Below, piece by piece: positions 46,444-55,918 of a stretch of 64,000 bases of DNA. Each line of letters starts with the position of its first letter. Position 1 is the first letter of the stretch. A program made the position numbers and the translations under genes. Origin of the DNA: Oceanirhabdus seepicola (lineage in GTDB: Bacteria > Bacillota > Clostridia > Clostridiales > Clostridiaceae); contig NZ_JAGSOJ010000001.1 in assembly GCF_023684385.1 (NCBI RefSeq), forward strand, positions 620,001-684,000, written 5' to 3'. The notes under the pieces were generated by a model. That model was given only the letters and a program-made list of their open reading frames with translations, was not told where the DNA came from and searched no databases.

Positions 46444-47127
46444 TTATGATGTGTAATCACCATTATAACTAACTAACATTGCATTTGATACGCCTATTTC
46501 TTTTGTAATTTTATTAACAAAAGAAGCGTTTTCTTTGATTAATCTAAGCTCCAAGGTTAATTCTCCTTGGTCCTTATGGAATGATTTTGACTTAATTTTG
46601 CATTTTTTAGCTTCAGATTGTATAGACTCTAAAAGCTTGTTCTCATCTGCTGAATTATCATAATTTAATACAAGTAAATATGCATTATCATTATAGTCAA
46701 ACTTATTCATGGCTATTAGTATCACTGCAATTATTGCTGATCCGATAATTCCCAATAAGAACAATCCTGCCCCACTTACAATTCCAACTGATATAGCCCA
46801 AAACATATACACTAAATCCATTGAATCTTTCACTGCAGTTCTGAATCTGACAATACTCAAAGCACCTACCATACCTAGCGATAACACTACATTAGATGAA
46901 ATTGCTAGTATAACAACACAAGTTACTAAAGAAATTAATAATAGTGACACATTGAAACTTTTAGTGTACAAAACCCCATTATACGTTTTCTTATATATAA
47001 AAAATATAAATAATCCTAAAACAAAAGTTATTCCTAATGATAAAACAATTGTTGAAATACTTAACTGACTAAAGTTTTCAGTAAAGCTATTTTTGAATAC
47101 ATCCATAAAAGTAATTTTTTCTCCCAT
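46444..47127 (-). CDS. DUF4956 family membrane protein
   Basis: A 227-residue protein with four TM segments (about 22-41, 56-76, 78-90 and 110-140) carrying the family block VVLSLGMVGALSIVRFRTAVKD, and a cytoplasmic ferredoxin-like C-terminal domain. It lies between a VTC-like polyphosphate polymerase domain gene and a CotH gene, its usual partners. Molecular function not known. It starts two bases after the upstream stop. Confidence 0.85.
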   Translation of the reverse strand: MGEKITFMDVFKNSFTENFSQLSISTIVLSLGITFVLGLFIFFIYKKTYNGVLYTKSFNVSLLLISLVTCVVILAISSNVVLSLGMVGALSIVRFRTAVKDSMDLVYMFWAISVGIVSGAGLFLLGIIGSAIIAVILIAMNKFDYNDNAYLLVLNYDNSADENKLLESIQSEAKKCKIKSKSFHKDQGELTLELRLIKENASFVNKITKEIGVSNAMLVSYNGDYTS

Positions 47128-47128
47128 A

Positions 47129-47839
47129 CTAATCGTCCTCCCACATATTTGTTTTTGTGTATTTTCTACAAATTACATATTTTGAATTTGATAAAGCTTC
47201 TCTATTTCCTAAAGAAAGAATATCTCTAATATGAGATGGTAGATATTCATCATACTTTAACTCCATCACTATGATATTATTCTCTAAAGCACTAACTAGC
47301 GGTAATTCAGAATTTAATAACGCGATAGCATTTACCCCTGTTTTTAACCTTTTATCAAAAGTTATTCTCACATTTCCAGCTTTATATGTGTATGCTTCTC
47401 TGTCATAGTCAACTATTACTTTTGGTGCTAGATTTGAAGCTTTTACATGACCATAGAATTCTTTAAGAACAGGTTGTGATTGTTTATTTATGAAGCTATA
47501 GTCTTTCAATAAAATTTTCTCAAATTCCTCCTTTGAAATGCTAGTCCACTGTTTTGCAACAAGATGTCCATGCTTAATCTTTTTTTCCAACTTTATTACA
47601 TCTGATTTATTATTATAAATTCTTATTCTAAATTTATGTCTATCTTTAACTCCTAAAAGCTTTTCAAATAGTGCTGTATTTTTCAAATCATCAAAATACA
47701 AACTTCTTATATTATAATCACAACCATTAATAGCATTCTTATCTAAACTCATAAATTTGTTTAATTTATTTTTCAAAGAAATATAATCCATCGTATTAAT
47801 GTGATATTTGTATTCATGTCTGAACTTTTGATTTTTCAT
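47129..47839 (-). CDS. VTC-domain (polyphosphate polymerase-like) protein
   Basis: The 236-residue protein starts RHEYKYHIN and has the tunnel-fold residues of VTC catalytic domains: IRSLYFDD, KFRIRIYN, LEKKIKHGHL, VIVDYDREAYT, RITFDKRL and VMELKYDEYLP. In yeast VTC4 this fold makes polyphosphate from ATP. The bacterial stand-alone form is uncharacterised. It is the first gene of the operon and follows GGAGGTGACACACTG. Direct repeats at 47881-47913 upstream suggest control by an OmpR-type regulator. Confidence 0.88.
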   Translation of the reverse strand: MKNQKFRHEYKYHINTMDYISLKNKLNKFMSLDKNAINGCDYNIRSLYFDDLKNTALFEKLLGVKDRHKFRIRIYNNKSDVIKLEKKIKHGHLVAKQWTSISKEEFEKILLKDYSFINKQSQPVLKEFYGHVKASNLAPKVIVDYDREAYTYKAGNVRITFDKRLKTGVNAIALLNSELPLVSALENNIIVMELKYDEYLPSHIRDILSLGNREALSNSKYVICRKYTKTNMWEDD

Positions 47840-47880
47840 CAGTGTGTCACCTCCTTACACTTATAATTTTAGTTTTCTAA

Positions 47881-47913
47881 TGTCACAGTTTTGTCACAGT
47901 TTTTATACAGTTT
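47881..47913 (-). promoter_or_regulatory. Three 11-bp direct repeats upstream of the VTC operon (Pho-box-like)
   Basis: On the plus strand TGTCACAGTTT occurs at 47881 and 47892, with a third weaker copy TTATACAGTTT at 47903. Read on the minus strand this is CTGTGACA repeated every 11 bp, ending about 41 bases before the start codon, where an upstream regulator site overlapping the -35 would be. An AT-rich TAAAATTATAAG follows as a possible -10. Confidence 0.55.
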
Positions 47914-47930
47914 GTAACTTTTAATTCCAT

Positions 47931-47960
47931 AAAAAAAAGCTATGAGTTTTTACTCATAAC
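47931..47960 (-). terminator. Terminator downstream of the broken MATE gene
   Basis: TATGAGT/ACTCATA stem with extra G-C pairing and a run of eight T on the minus strand. Confidence 0.7.
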
Positions 47961-48041
47961 CATTCATTTTACTTTTAGAAATAATTGTTGCAATGCTGTT
48001 TATCTATTTTCTATATTTGTTCTCCAACTCTTCATCCAACA

Positions 48042-48980
48042 CTATTTGCCAAGCTCCTTTATTGGATAGATTTCACTTGATTGAACCCTTGGAGCTTCTT
48101 TATTAAAATATCGAATTATTAATACACCTGCTAATACTGCAGATAACAACTCAGCAATGATGTAAGAATAGTATACACCTTTCATTCCTATTATATTTGG
48201 AAGAATAAGTAGCATTAGTAATAAAAATGTAAGTTGTCTCGATAGGTTTAATACTATGCTTTCTTTAACTTTGGATACCCCTTGAAACAAAGTCACGCCC
48301 ATAATTGTTATAGGGATAAATATCATTCCTATAAGCATAGTATATAAACCTTCCTTGGTTACAACTAATAAGTCTTCCCTTGCTCCAAATAAATTAATTA
48401 TATTATCACCGAATAAATATGCTGATACTGATGCAATTACCACGTAAAGCAAAGAATATAAAAGTGAAATCTTTATAGCTCCTTTAACTCTATCTAGCTT
48501 ATTTGCTCCAAAGTTCACTGAAACAATAGGCTGTAATCCCTCTGCAAACCCACCTACGGGCATATATACCTACATAATTATTTTATTAATAATACTAAAA
48601 GCAGATAAATAAATACTTCCACCTACCAGTAGAATAATACTATTAAGTATTATTAAAACTATCGCTTCAACTATCTCTCTAAAGAATACACCTGAACCTA
48701 CTGAAAAAATTTCTTTTGCATACTTAAACTCTATTTTTTTTAAAGATAGTGTAAATTTATTGTTTTTTCTATAATAAATCAAGATGTACAATGCAGCTAA
48801 AAATTGTGCTAATAACGTTGCAATTCCTGCACCAAACATCCCAAGAGGAAAAACATACATAAATATTACATCAATTAAGTTATAGGCTATATCTAATACT
48901 TGTCCTAATATCGCAGGTATAGCTAATGTTAATATGAGTTTACTTATAGGTTCTTTTATCAATTTAAATTCTTATTCCAT
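48042..48980 (-). pseudogene. MATE family efflux gene, inactivated
   Basis: Homologous to Na+/H+ drug antiporters of about 450 residues but with three lesions. From the ATG at 48978-48980 (behind AAGGAG) the third codon is TAA (48972-48974). After the first TM (AIPAILGQVLDIAYNLID) the protein jumps to the sixth-helix region (PLGMFGAGIATLLAQ), an in-frame loss of about 130 residues. A TAG at 48570-48572 interrupts INKIIM-VYMPVGGFAEG. The rest reads in a single frame. The flanking marR gene and operators suggest the original regulation. Confidence 0.88.
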
Positions 48981-48997
48981 TTTTTCTCCTTCCATTA

Positions 48998-49013
48998 CAT
49001 ATCACATGATATG
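48998..49013. promoter_or_regulatory. MarR-type operator upstream of the broken MATE gene
   Basis: CATATCA-CA-TGATATG, a 7-bp perfect inverted repeat identical in its arms to the pair upstream of marR. Confidence 0.65.
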
Positions 49014-49099
49014 TTTTTGTTTAAATTAAAGACTTGCTTTCACAAGTCATCATACTTAAAGTTTATTGGCAATTTCTAATACCTTGTCGATTGCTTCTT

Positions 49100-49483
49100 T
49101 CAATGTAATAATTCTTTTTCACCATATAGTTCCATTTTTTCTATAATTTCTTGATGAATTCTTTCATTATTCTCATTAATAATTCCTTTACCTTTTTTAC
49201 TTAATGTTAAGTCATATACACGTCTATCATCCATATATTCTTTTTTATCAATTAAGCCTTTAAGAACTAATTTATTAACACTTCTGCTACAATTGGATTG
49301 GGAAATACCAAGATGTTCAGCAAGTTCTGTAACTGTAATCACAGTTTCATGATCTATAACATCTAAAATCATAAAATAAGAGGATGGTATATCTCTTATT
49401 TTCACTTCCTGATCAATATTAAATTTATCTCTTAATAAGCCTACCATATTAAAACAGTTCTTAATAAAAATATCTTTATCCAT
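49100..49483 (-). CDS. MarR family regulator with a 3' frameshift
   Basis: A 127-residue MarR protein with the winged helix (VTELAEHLGISQSNCSRSVNKLVLKGL) and wing (DDRRVYDLTLSKKG). The frame stops after EKELLH. One base later, another frame continues LKEAIDKVLEIANKL to a TAA at 49056, which is the expected dimerisation helix end. So a one-base deletion has shortened the C-terminus by about 15 residues. The DNA-binding part is intact. ATG 49483 follows AGGTGGTTATT. It lies upstream of, and probably controlled, the broken MATE gene. Confidence 0.82.
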   Translation of the reverse strand: MDKDIFIKNCFNMVGLLRDKFNIDQEVKIRDIPSSYFMILDVIDHETVITVTELAEHLGISQSNCSRSVNKLVLKGLIDKKEYMDDRRVYDLTLSKKGKGIINENNERIHQEIIEKMELYGEKELLH

Positions 49484-49497
49484 AATAACCACCTTTA

Positions 49498-49537
49498 CAT
49501 ATCAACTGATATACGTTATTGCATATCAGTTGATATG
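49498..49537. promoter_or_regulatory. Paired MarR-type operators upstream of marR
   Basis: CATATCA-AC-TGATATA (49498-49513) and CATATCA-GT-TGATATG (49522-49537), 24 bp centre to centre, lie before the marR start. Together with the site at 48998 they give three copies of CATATCA-N2-TGATATG, supporting autoregulation. Confidence 0.7.
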
Positions 49538-49580
49538 TATTGTCAAGAATTATTTTGAGTATTGAAGATCATACAATAAC

Positions 49581-50798
49581 TCATATTTTAGAAATATCAA
49601 AATCATTAACCCAAGTTAAAGCTTCTATGTATATTTCTGATACATTAACATTGGTCACACCCAATGCCAGTGCATAAATATCAAACTTAGTCCAATCTCC
49701 ACACTGATAACAGTTCAACATTTCATGCATTATTCCAAGTATATTATTTTCTCCATTCAATGCTTTTTGAATTTCTTCATTTACAGATATTCCTGAAAGT
49801 ATTTCGTCTATTGGTCTATTTAAAATAACATCCAAACTTGAAAGTAATTCCATTAAGAATACTTCTGAAGATATATCTTTAAGTTCAATATTATTTGCTA
49901 ATAGCTCGCCAAACCTAGCCCTTACCACTGTACTCATTAATAATGCTTCGTGATTTTCTTCAGCCGCTTGCTTAAAAACTAATAAGGTTATCCATTTTCT
50001 TACCTCGTCTATTCCTAACATCATTATAGCCTGTTTAATAGAAATTATTTCACATCTCAAACCATAATATGAAGAATTAACTAACTTTAGTAATTTATAT
50101 GACATTGATAAATCCCTCTTTATAATATCTTCAATAGCATTCAAGTCAAAAATATCATCATAAATTTTCTGCATTAGAGTTATATTAATCTTATTGTTAT
50201 TTGGTATATCATGCTCAGAAATAATTTCAGGCTTACTGAAAAAATATCCTTGGAAGTACTCATAACCATATTCAACAGCTTCTTCAAAATCTTCTCTGCT
50301 CTCAACTTTTTCTGCTAAAAAGCTAATATTATAACTTTTTAGTTTATCAACTATTCTTTTCCTTTCAATACCCTTTGTCTGAATAAAATCTACCTTTATT
50401 ATATCTGCAATAATAGCCATAGATAAGTACTTTGAATCATACACAAAGTCATCTAGAACGATTGTATATCCCATTTTTTTAAGTTTCCTGCATACTGTTA
50501 GAACTTCATCAGTAGGTTCAATATTCTCCAATATCTCAACAGCTAAATACTCTTTTGGAAGCAGCATTGCCGTTTCATTCATTAGTAGCTCTTTTGTGAA
50601 ATTTATAAAAGCCTTTTTTCCATCAGTTATTTTTTCAATCCCTATTGAAAGAAAGGTATTTGATATTACATCATATGTAGCCTGATTTCCATCTACAGCT
50701 TGGTAATAATTTTCTTTATTTGACCTAAATAACATTTCATAAAAAATCACATTCTTATTCTTATCTAATATAGGTTGTCTTGCAATATATTTGTCCAT
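49581..50798 (-). CDS. EAL-HDOD signalling protein (YuxH-like)
   Basis: A 405-residue protein with an N-terminal EAL-like domain (residues 1-190) and a C-terminal HDOD domain (about 195-390, LMQKIYDDIFDLNAIEDIIKRD). The EAL motif is degenerate (YEMLFR in place of EALLR), and the metal-binding residues are mostly absent, so it likely does not hydrolyse c-di-GMP. B. subtilis YuxH has the same layout. Role: probably protein-protein signalling in motility or stress. ATG follows GGAGAGTAAAT. Confidence 0.9.
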   Translation of the reverse strand: MDKYIARQPILDKNKNVIFYEMLFRSNKENYYQAVDGNQATYDVISNTFLSIGIEKITDGKKAFINFTKELLMNETAMLLPKEYLAVEILENIEPTDEVLTVCRKLKKMGYTIVLDDFVYDSKYLSMAIIADIIKVDFIQTKGIERKRIVDKLKSYNISFLAEKVESREDFEEAVEYGYEYFQGYFFSKPEIISEHDIPNNNKINITLMQKIYDDIFDLNAIEDIIKRDLSMSYKLLKLVNSSYYGLRCEIISIKQAIMMLGIDEVRKWITLLVFKQAAEENHEALLMSTVVRARFGELLANNIELKDISSEVFLMELLSSLDVILNRPIDEILSGISVNEEIQKALNGENNILGIMHEMLNCYQCGDWTKFDIYALALGVTNVNVSEIYIEALTWVNDFDISKI

Positions 50799-50924
50799 AT
50801 TTACTCTCCATTCGCAAATTTAAAATATATAAATTCCACTAACTTTAATCTATTTTTATCTAGCAATTTAATTCCAGCTATATTTCTATGACATTGACCT
50901 AATTTAAATTCAAACTCCCTTTAT

Positions 50925-50968
50925 AAAATCAGAATAGGATTCATATCCTAGAACCCTATTTTGATTTT
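50925..50968 (-). terminator. Terminator of the second Cache chemoreceptor gene
   Basis: AAAATCAGAATAGG (50925-50938) and CCTATTTTGATTTT (50955-50968) pair over 14 bp with one G-U, with T residues downstream on the minus strand. Confidence 0.75.
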
Positions 50969-51021
50969 TAATGTTTAATTATAATTGAACTGAATTAGTT
51001 TTACCTAATCATAGATTTAAC

Positions 51022-53052
51022 TTAAATTTTAAACTTGTCTATATTTTTTTCAAGTTCTTCAGCTGTTTGACTCAACTTTTCCGCTGAACCTCTCACGTCT
51101 TCTATAGCGCATAACTGCTGTTCCATCGAAGCGTTTACTTCCTCTGATGCTGCCGCTGTCTCTTGCGATATAGCAGATATATTCTGTACAGCCATCAATA
51201 TTTCATCTTTATCTCCATTAAGTTTGTTAATAAACTCATTTATTCCAACAATATTATCTGTTATGGCTCTTATTGATTGGTTAATTCCATTAAACGAATC
51301 ATTAACCACCATTACAGCTTGATTCTGATTATTCGATATATTCTTAACCTCTTCCATCACTTTAACAGTATTTCCACTTTCTATTTGTATATCATTAACA
51401 ATGTCATTAATTTCTTTTGCTGCATCATTAGATCCTTCTGCTAATTTTCTAATTTCTTCAGCTACTACAGCAAATCCACGTCCAGCATCACCAGCCCTAG
51501 CCGCTTCGATGGATGCATTTAAAGCTAGAAGATTTGTTTGTTCTGCTATAGATGTTATAGTTTCAATTATATTATTTATGTTTTTAGTTTTACTGTCTAA
51601 TCCTTTTATAACTTTCTCAATTTTAATTATGGAGTTACTGTTTTCAATATTCTTATTCATAAGATTCTCAATGACAATAATACTCTTCTCATTTATCTCA
51701 CCTATCTCATCAGTAGATCTGATCATAGTATTTGATGTTGTTGATAATTCCTCTAATTTATCTGCAAACTCCGTTGCCAGTATTTTAGCATTCTCAGCTT
51801 GTCCAGCTTGTTCTGATGCCCCTTTAGCAATTTCTTCAACAGCATTAGTTACAGCTTCAGCAGATGCATTTGTCTCCTCCGTTGTAGATGCTAACACCTC
51901 AGAAGCTTCACTAACCTCTCCTGAAGCTATTCTTATTTTTTTAATAAGTCCTGAAACTTGTTCTGCCATATTATTAAATTGTTTAGCCATACTTCCTATC
52001 TCATTTTTAACAGATATATTGCTTCTCTTAGAAAAGTCTCCTTCACCGAGAATAGTAAGATCTTTTGAAAGTCTATTTATTGGTTTTACAAGAGAATGAG
52101 CAAATAACCATCCTACTATAACAGCTGCAATTAAGCCTATAAAGCCATAAAAAAACGCACCCTTCCCTAATGCTTTAATCTCATCATCAATTTCATCAAA
52201 AGTCATAGAAGCTAGTACATTCCATCCCAATTTTTCAATTGTTACGTATGCTGAGAATTTCTCATCTATTTTATTCTCGCTATTAGTAAACTCATATACT
52301 ACAATATCCTCATCTTTATTTCCTATAGCTTCTATTATTTCAGGAACAGGTGCCTTTTTATCAAGAAGGTCTGTATCTTTATGGGTTAAAACCTTTCCAT
52401 CGTCATATAATAAAAACACATATCCATATTCACCAATCTTTATATTATTAATATTATTAGACAAAGTATCCATTGGTATATCAACTCCGAATACACCAAC
52501 CAACTCATTTGTATTACTTGTGTATACTGATCTACTTGCAGTTAATATTTTTTTTCCTGTGACACTATCCTCATAAGGACCAGTCCATGCAACTTCTCCA
52601 TTTTTTTCTATAGCCTTTTTATACCATTCTTTTTCCAAAGGATTATATCCTTGCATCTTAACATATGGTTCTAGATAAAAGACCCCTTCTGTAGTTGCAA
52701 AATAAACATTCATAACATCTTCTCTTGATTTATGAACTGATTCGAGATTTTTTCTCACAAACTTCTCATTAGAAGGATCTATAACTATTCCCTGGATAGT
52801 TATATCCATACTCATCTGATCAAGGATTTCATCGTATCCCTTAATATAATATTCAATTGATCGTTTCACTTCTTTTACAATCTGCATCGATGATGTTTTG
52901 GATATATCATATAAAACTTTTTTAGCTCTTATATGATTTCCAATACTTGTACCAGTGGTTAATAATGCCATAACTGAAATAAATACAGCTATTATTTTTA
53001 ATTTAATACTGAAAATCTTTCCCTTATCTTTAGCATTTTTTACTTTACTCAC
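51022..53052 (-). CDS. Methyl-accepting chemotaxis protein with dCache sensor domain
   Basis: A 676-residue receptor: TM1 at 20-38, dCache_1 sensor (about 40-285; [65 protein letters not shown]), TM2 at about 295-315, HAMP, and a signalling domain with tip [20 protein letters not shown]. The ligand is unknown. Start is GTG 53050-53052 behind AAAGGGGAATTTCT. No other chemotaxis gene is near. Confidence 0.93.
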   Translation of the reverse strand: MSKVKNAKDKGKIFSIKLKIIAVFISVMALLTTGTSIGNHIRAKKVLYDISKTSSMQIVKEVKRSIEYYIKGYDEILDQMSMDITIQGIVIDPSNEKFVRKNLESVHKSREDVMNVYFATTEGVFYLEPYVKMQGYNPLEKEWYKKAIEKNGEVAWTGPYEDSVTGKKILTASRSVYTSNTNELVGVFGVDIPMDTLSNNINNIKIGEYGYVFLLYDDGKVLTHKDTDLLDKKAPVPEIIEAIGNKDEDIVVYEFTNSENKIDEKFSAYVTIEKLGWNVLASMTFDEIDDEIKALGKGAFFYGFIGLIAAVIVGWLFAHSLVKPINRLSKDLTILGEGDFSKRSNISVKNEIGSMAKQFNNMAEQVSGLIKKIRIASGEVSEASEVLASTTEETNASAEAVTNAVEEIAKGASEQAGQAENAKILATEFADKLEELSTTSNTMIRSTDEIGEINEKSIIVIENLMNKNIENSNSIIKIEKVIKGLDSKTKNINNIIETITSIAEQTNLLALNASIEAARAGDAGRGFAVVAEEIRKLAEGSNDAAKEINDIVNDIQIESGNTVKVMEEVKNISNNQNQAVMVVNDSFNGINQSIRAITDNIVGINEFINKLNGDKDEILMAVQNISAISQETAAASEEVNASMEQQLCAIEDVRGSAEKLSQTAEELEKNIDKFKI

Positions 53053-53546
53053 AGAAATTCCCCTTTCTAATTTTCCTTTTAATAATGATTACATTTCTTA
53101 AATCTCCTAACATATTAGTAATAAATATATCTACTATTTTTAATCTCCAAAGTTATACTGCAGATTTATTTTACTTTTTTACAATATTCAAAAATATTTA
53201 TAAATTCTTTCTCTTTAATTGAGTTTTATCTACTTTACATTGGCTATTTGATATTATTAATTTCAAAATTTTTGAAGCAAAATCCATCATATATTTAATA
53301 CATTCAAATCAACAAGCTATTGTCATAATAAATCAAAATATGAAATATATTGACTTTGTTTCATATTAAATCTAAGTTTATTCTTGGTTTACTTTGATAA
53401 TATTAACTATTTTCATAGTATATACGTTTTTTTTGGACATGTCAAAGAAAAATGCAAGAAAACGACTAAACATCCCACATTTTTTGACATTAAGTAATAA
53501 ATACAAAAATATATCTTTAATTTTGAAATATTTATAGCCTAATAAA
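53053..53546. other. AT-rich intergenic region upstream of the chemoreceptor gene
   Basis: The chemoreceptor promoter must lie here. No reading frame, riboswitch or repeat is recognised in it apart from the palindrome that begins at 53547. Confidence 0.4.
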
Positions 53547-53590
53547 AAGTAGCATAATTATATTATTTAAATAATATAATTATGCTACTT
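53547..53590 (-). terminator. 44-bp perfect palindrome, likely terminator of the MATE-tetR operon
   Basis: The sequence from AAGTAGCATAATTAT (53547) to ATAATTATGCTACTT (53590) equals its own reverse complement over all 44 bases. It lies 26 bases past the TetR stop, and T residues follow on the minus strand. Confidence 0.75.
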
Positions 53591-53615
53591 ACAAATATAT
53601 AGAATTTATTATAAT

Positions 53616-54260
53616 TTAGTTTATAGAATATTGAACACCAAATTTTTTAATAAATTTTTCTTTTTTAATTAAAGTTTCTTCTGATATTATTTTAATTTTT
53701 TCATCACTAATATTTATAGAACCAAAAGTAACTTTAATTATTATTGAAACTAATTCATCGTAATTAATTTCTGAGTTTTCTTTTAAATTGCTTACTACTA
53801 AAGTTGATTGCACACCCACTGCAACAAGAGAAGCAACTCTTAAATTTTCTTCTTTATAATCAATATTAAATAAATTAAACATTGATTTACTTATTTCAAT
53901 AATCGTATCCACAGTAGTTGATTTTATTCTATAATTATTAAGTACTGCAATATATAATTTTTTAAAATTATCATTGTTTTTAATATATTCAAAAAAAATC
54001 CTACCAAATAGTGCTGAGACATTATATGGATCCCGTTCACCAGTATTTTCCATCACAAATTTTGTCAATCTATACATTTTTATTTTTACTATTTCAACTA
54101 AAATGTCTTCTTTTTTTTTGAAATAATAATATAAAAGACCATGTTTTATATTACTAGCTTCTGCTATTTGTCTAGTAGTAGTATTTTCATATCCTTCTTC
54201 AATAAATAGCTTATATGATGTATTAAAAATTTTCTCTCTTACCATATCGCTTTTTTTCAT
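53616..54260 (-). CDS. TetR family regulator of the MATE pump
   Basis: A 214-residue TetR protein with helix-turn-helix TTTRQIAEASNIKHGLLYYYFKKKEDIL at residues 27-54. The C-terminal domain is helical and has an unusually lysine-rich tail (EKIKIISEETLIKKEKFIKKFG). The gene follows the MATE gene by 76 bases on the same strand, so it may repress the pump and itself. No clear operator palindrome was found upstream of the MATE gene. Confidence 0.88.
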   Translation of the reverse strand: MKKSDMVREKIFNTSYKLFIEEGYENTTTRQIAEASNIKHGLLYYYFKKKEDILVEIVKIKMYRLTKFVMENTGERDPYNVSALFGRIFFEYIKNNDNFKKLYIAVLNNYRIKSTTVDTIIEISKSMFNLFNIDYKEENLRVASLVAVGVQSTLVVSNLKENSEINYDELVSIIIKVTFGSINISDEKIKIISEETLIKKEKFIKKFGVQYSIN

Positions 54261-54336
54261 TTATAAATAGTCACTTCCCTTAAATTTCATCACTCGCAAT
54301 ATTAAAAATAATGTTACTAATACTATAATACAATTA

Positions 54337-55692
54337 TTATACTCTTACTTCTACCCATTTCTTACTTCTAAAACGCAAGAATATAACTACCGAGAAAATA
54401 ATGAAGGAGAATATTTCCGCATACCAAACAGATGTAATCCCCATGTTTCTCTTTAATATAAACAAATATGAAAGTGGTACGAATATTACCCACAGCCTTA
54501 ATGATGTATACATCATAACTGATTTTGTATCCCCAGCTCCTCTTAATGCTCCAGACATCACAATCATAAAATTAAGACCAGGTTGATTTAATGCGAGAAA
54601 CAGCATAGCAGTTGCTCCTATTGCCACCACAGATGCATCTGAGGAAAAGGCCTTCAGAATCAAGCTTGGGATAGCTATAAATACAATCCCCATTAAAATC
54701 CCCCAGATAACTCCAAGTGCTGAAGAAATATATCCAGTTTCAGAAGCTTTGTGAATATCTTTTTCCCCTAGTGCTTTACCAACAAGTGTTGCCGTTGCAA
54801 TGGATATACCCACAGCTGGCATATAGGATAATGATTCAATTTGAATTAGAATTCTGAATGCTGCTTCTGATGATGTATCTAATTGTGAGATAATCACTCC
54901 CAAGACAACAAAGGACATTTGCATTAATGCCTGTTCGAATGCGCCTGGCATACTTATACGCCACAAAGGTCCAACTATTTTTTTATTAATAAAGAATTCA
55001 AATTTCAATTTAATTGAGCTGTCTTTTATATATAATATATAAATATATAAAAGTACTGCAATCACTCTAGATAAAGATGTTGAAAGTGCTGCACCTGCTA
55101 TTCCCATCTCAGGGAAAGGACCTATCCCTTTAATCAATAGGTAGTTACCAATTATATTCAAACCATTGGCAATCCCAGTAATCTTCATAGGTGTTTTGGT
55201 ATCTCCAGATCCCCTTAAAATAGCTGCATAAGAAAAACTTAAGAACATGGGAACCATACCAATAGTGATTATATTAAAATATGTTATAGTATTTCTTAAA
55301 ACCTCATCAGAGATTGAATAAATACCAAAAATGCTGTTTCTGAAAATGTATACTGAAATAGATATTATAATACCAATAATCAGATTTAATACAACATTCT
55401 GCTCTGCAACCTTCTTTAGCTTGCTATAATCCTTTTCACCAAATGCTCTTGATATCATAGCTACAGCTCCAGTATTAAAGGATGAAAAGATAAATATCAG
55501 TGCAAATACGATTTGATTGGCAAACCCTACTGCTGATAATGCTTCTTTTCCTATAAATTGACTTATCATAATTGTATCTGCAACACCAAGCATTGTATTC
55601 AATGCCATTTCAAGAATAGCAGGCAGTGATATTGTTAAAATCGACAAAATTAATAATTTTTTGCTTTTCAATAACGTTAAGAAATTCTCCAC
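54337..55692 (-). CDS. MATE family multidrug efflux protein, intact
   Basis: A 451-residue, 12-TM antiporter with the two-fold repeat of the MATE family (ISLPAILEMALNTMLGVADTIMISQFIG in the first half and ISMPGAFEQALMQMSFVVLGVIISQ in the second; RGSGDTKTPMKITG and RGAGDTKSVMMYTS at matching places). It exports cationic drugs or dyes using Na+ or H+. Unlike the copy at 48 kb it has no stop or deletion. ATG 55692 follows GGAGGTACAAAAGTG-type spacing. Downstream TetR is the likely regulator. Confidence 0.93.
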   Translation of the reverse strand: MENFLTLLKSKKLLILSILTISLPAILEMALNTMLGVADTIMISQFIGKEALSAVGFANQIVFALIFIFSSFNTGAVAMISRAFGEKDYSKLKKVAEQNVVLNLIIGIIISISVYIFRNSIFGIYSISDEVLRNTITYFNIITIGMVPMFLSFSYAAILRGSGDTKTPMKITGIANGLNIIGNYLLIKGIGPFPEMGIAGAALSTSLSRVIAVLLYIYILYIKDSSIKLKFEFFINKKIVGPLWRISMPGAFEQALMQMSFVVLGVIISQLDTSSEAAFRILIQIESLSYMPAVGISIATATLVGKALGEKDIHKASETGYISSALGVIWGILMGIVFIAIPSLILKAFSSDASVVAIGATAMLFLALNQPGLNFMIVMSGALRGAGDTKSVMMYTSLRLWVIFVPLSYLFILKRNMGITSVWYAEIFSFIIFSVVIFLRFRSKKWVEVRV

Positions 55693-55918
55693 TTTTGTAC
55701 CTCCGTAAGTTTATCCTTTGTATTATCAACCTTTCCATGATTTAATACTTATATGAAATTTAATCATAACTTGTACCAATTGTATTATTATTTAGAATTA
55801 ATTAGGTATTCGCTAATACTAGATTCTCCCACACTTTTTGATGTGCCTGTAATAATTATATACTTCATGGTCTCAGTTCTTATTTCGATTATAGAAATAT
55901 TATAGCACAGAATTATTT

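Noticed and set aside
48570..48572. TAG in the MATE gene read as pyrrolysine or by suppression
   Set aside because: MATE proteins are not pyrrolysine proteins, and the gene also has a TAA at codon 3 and a large internal deletion, so decay is the simpler reading.
55790..55850. Weak inverted repeat TAGGTATT/AATACTA upstream of the intact MATE gene
   Set aside because: The arms are unequal with a bulge and could be chance in AT-rich DNA; not called as a TetR operator.
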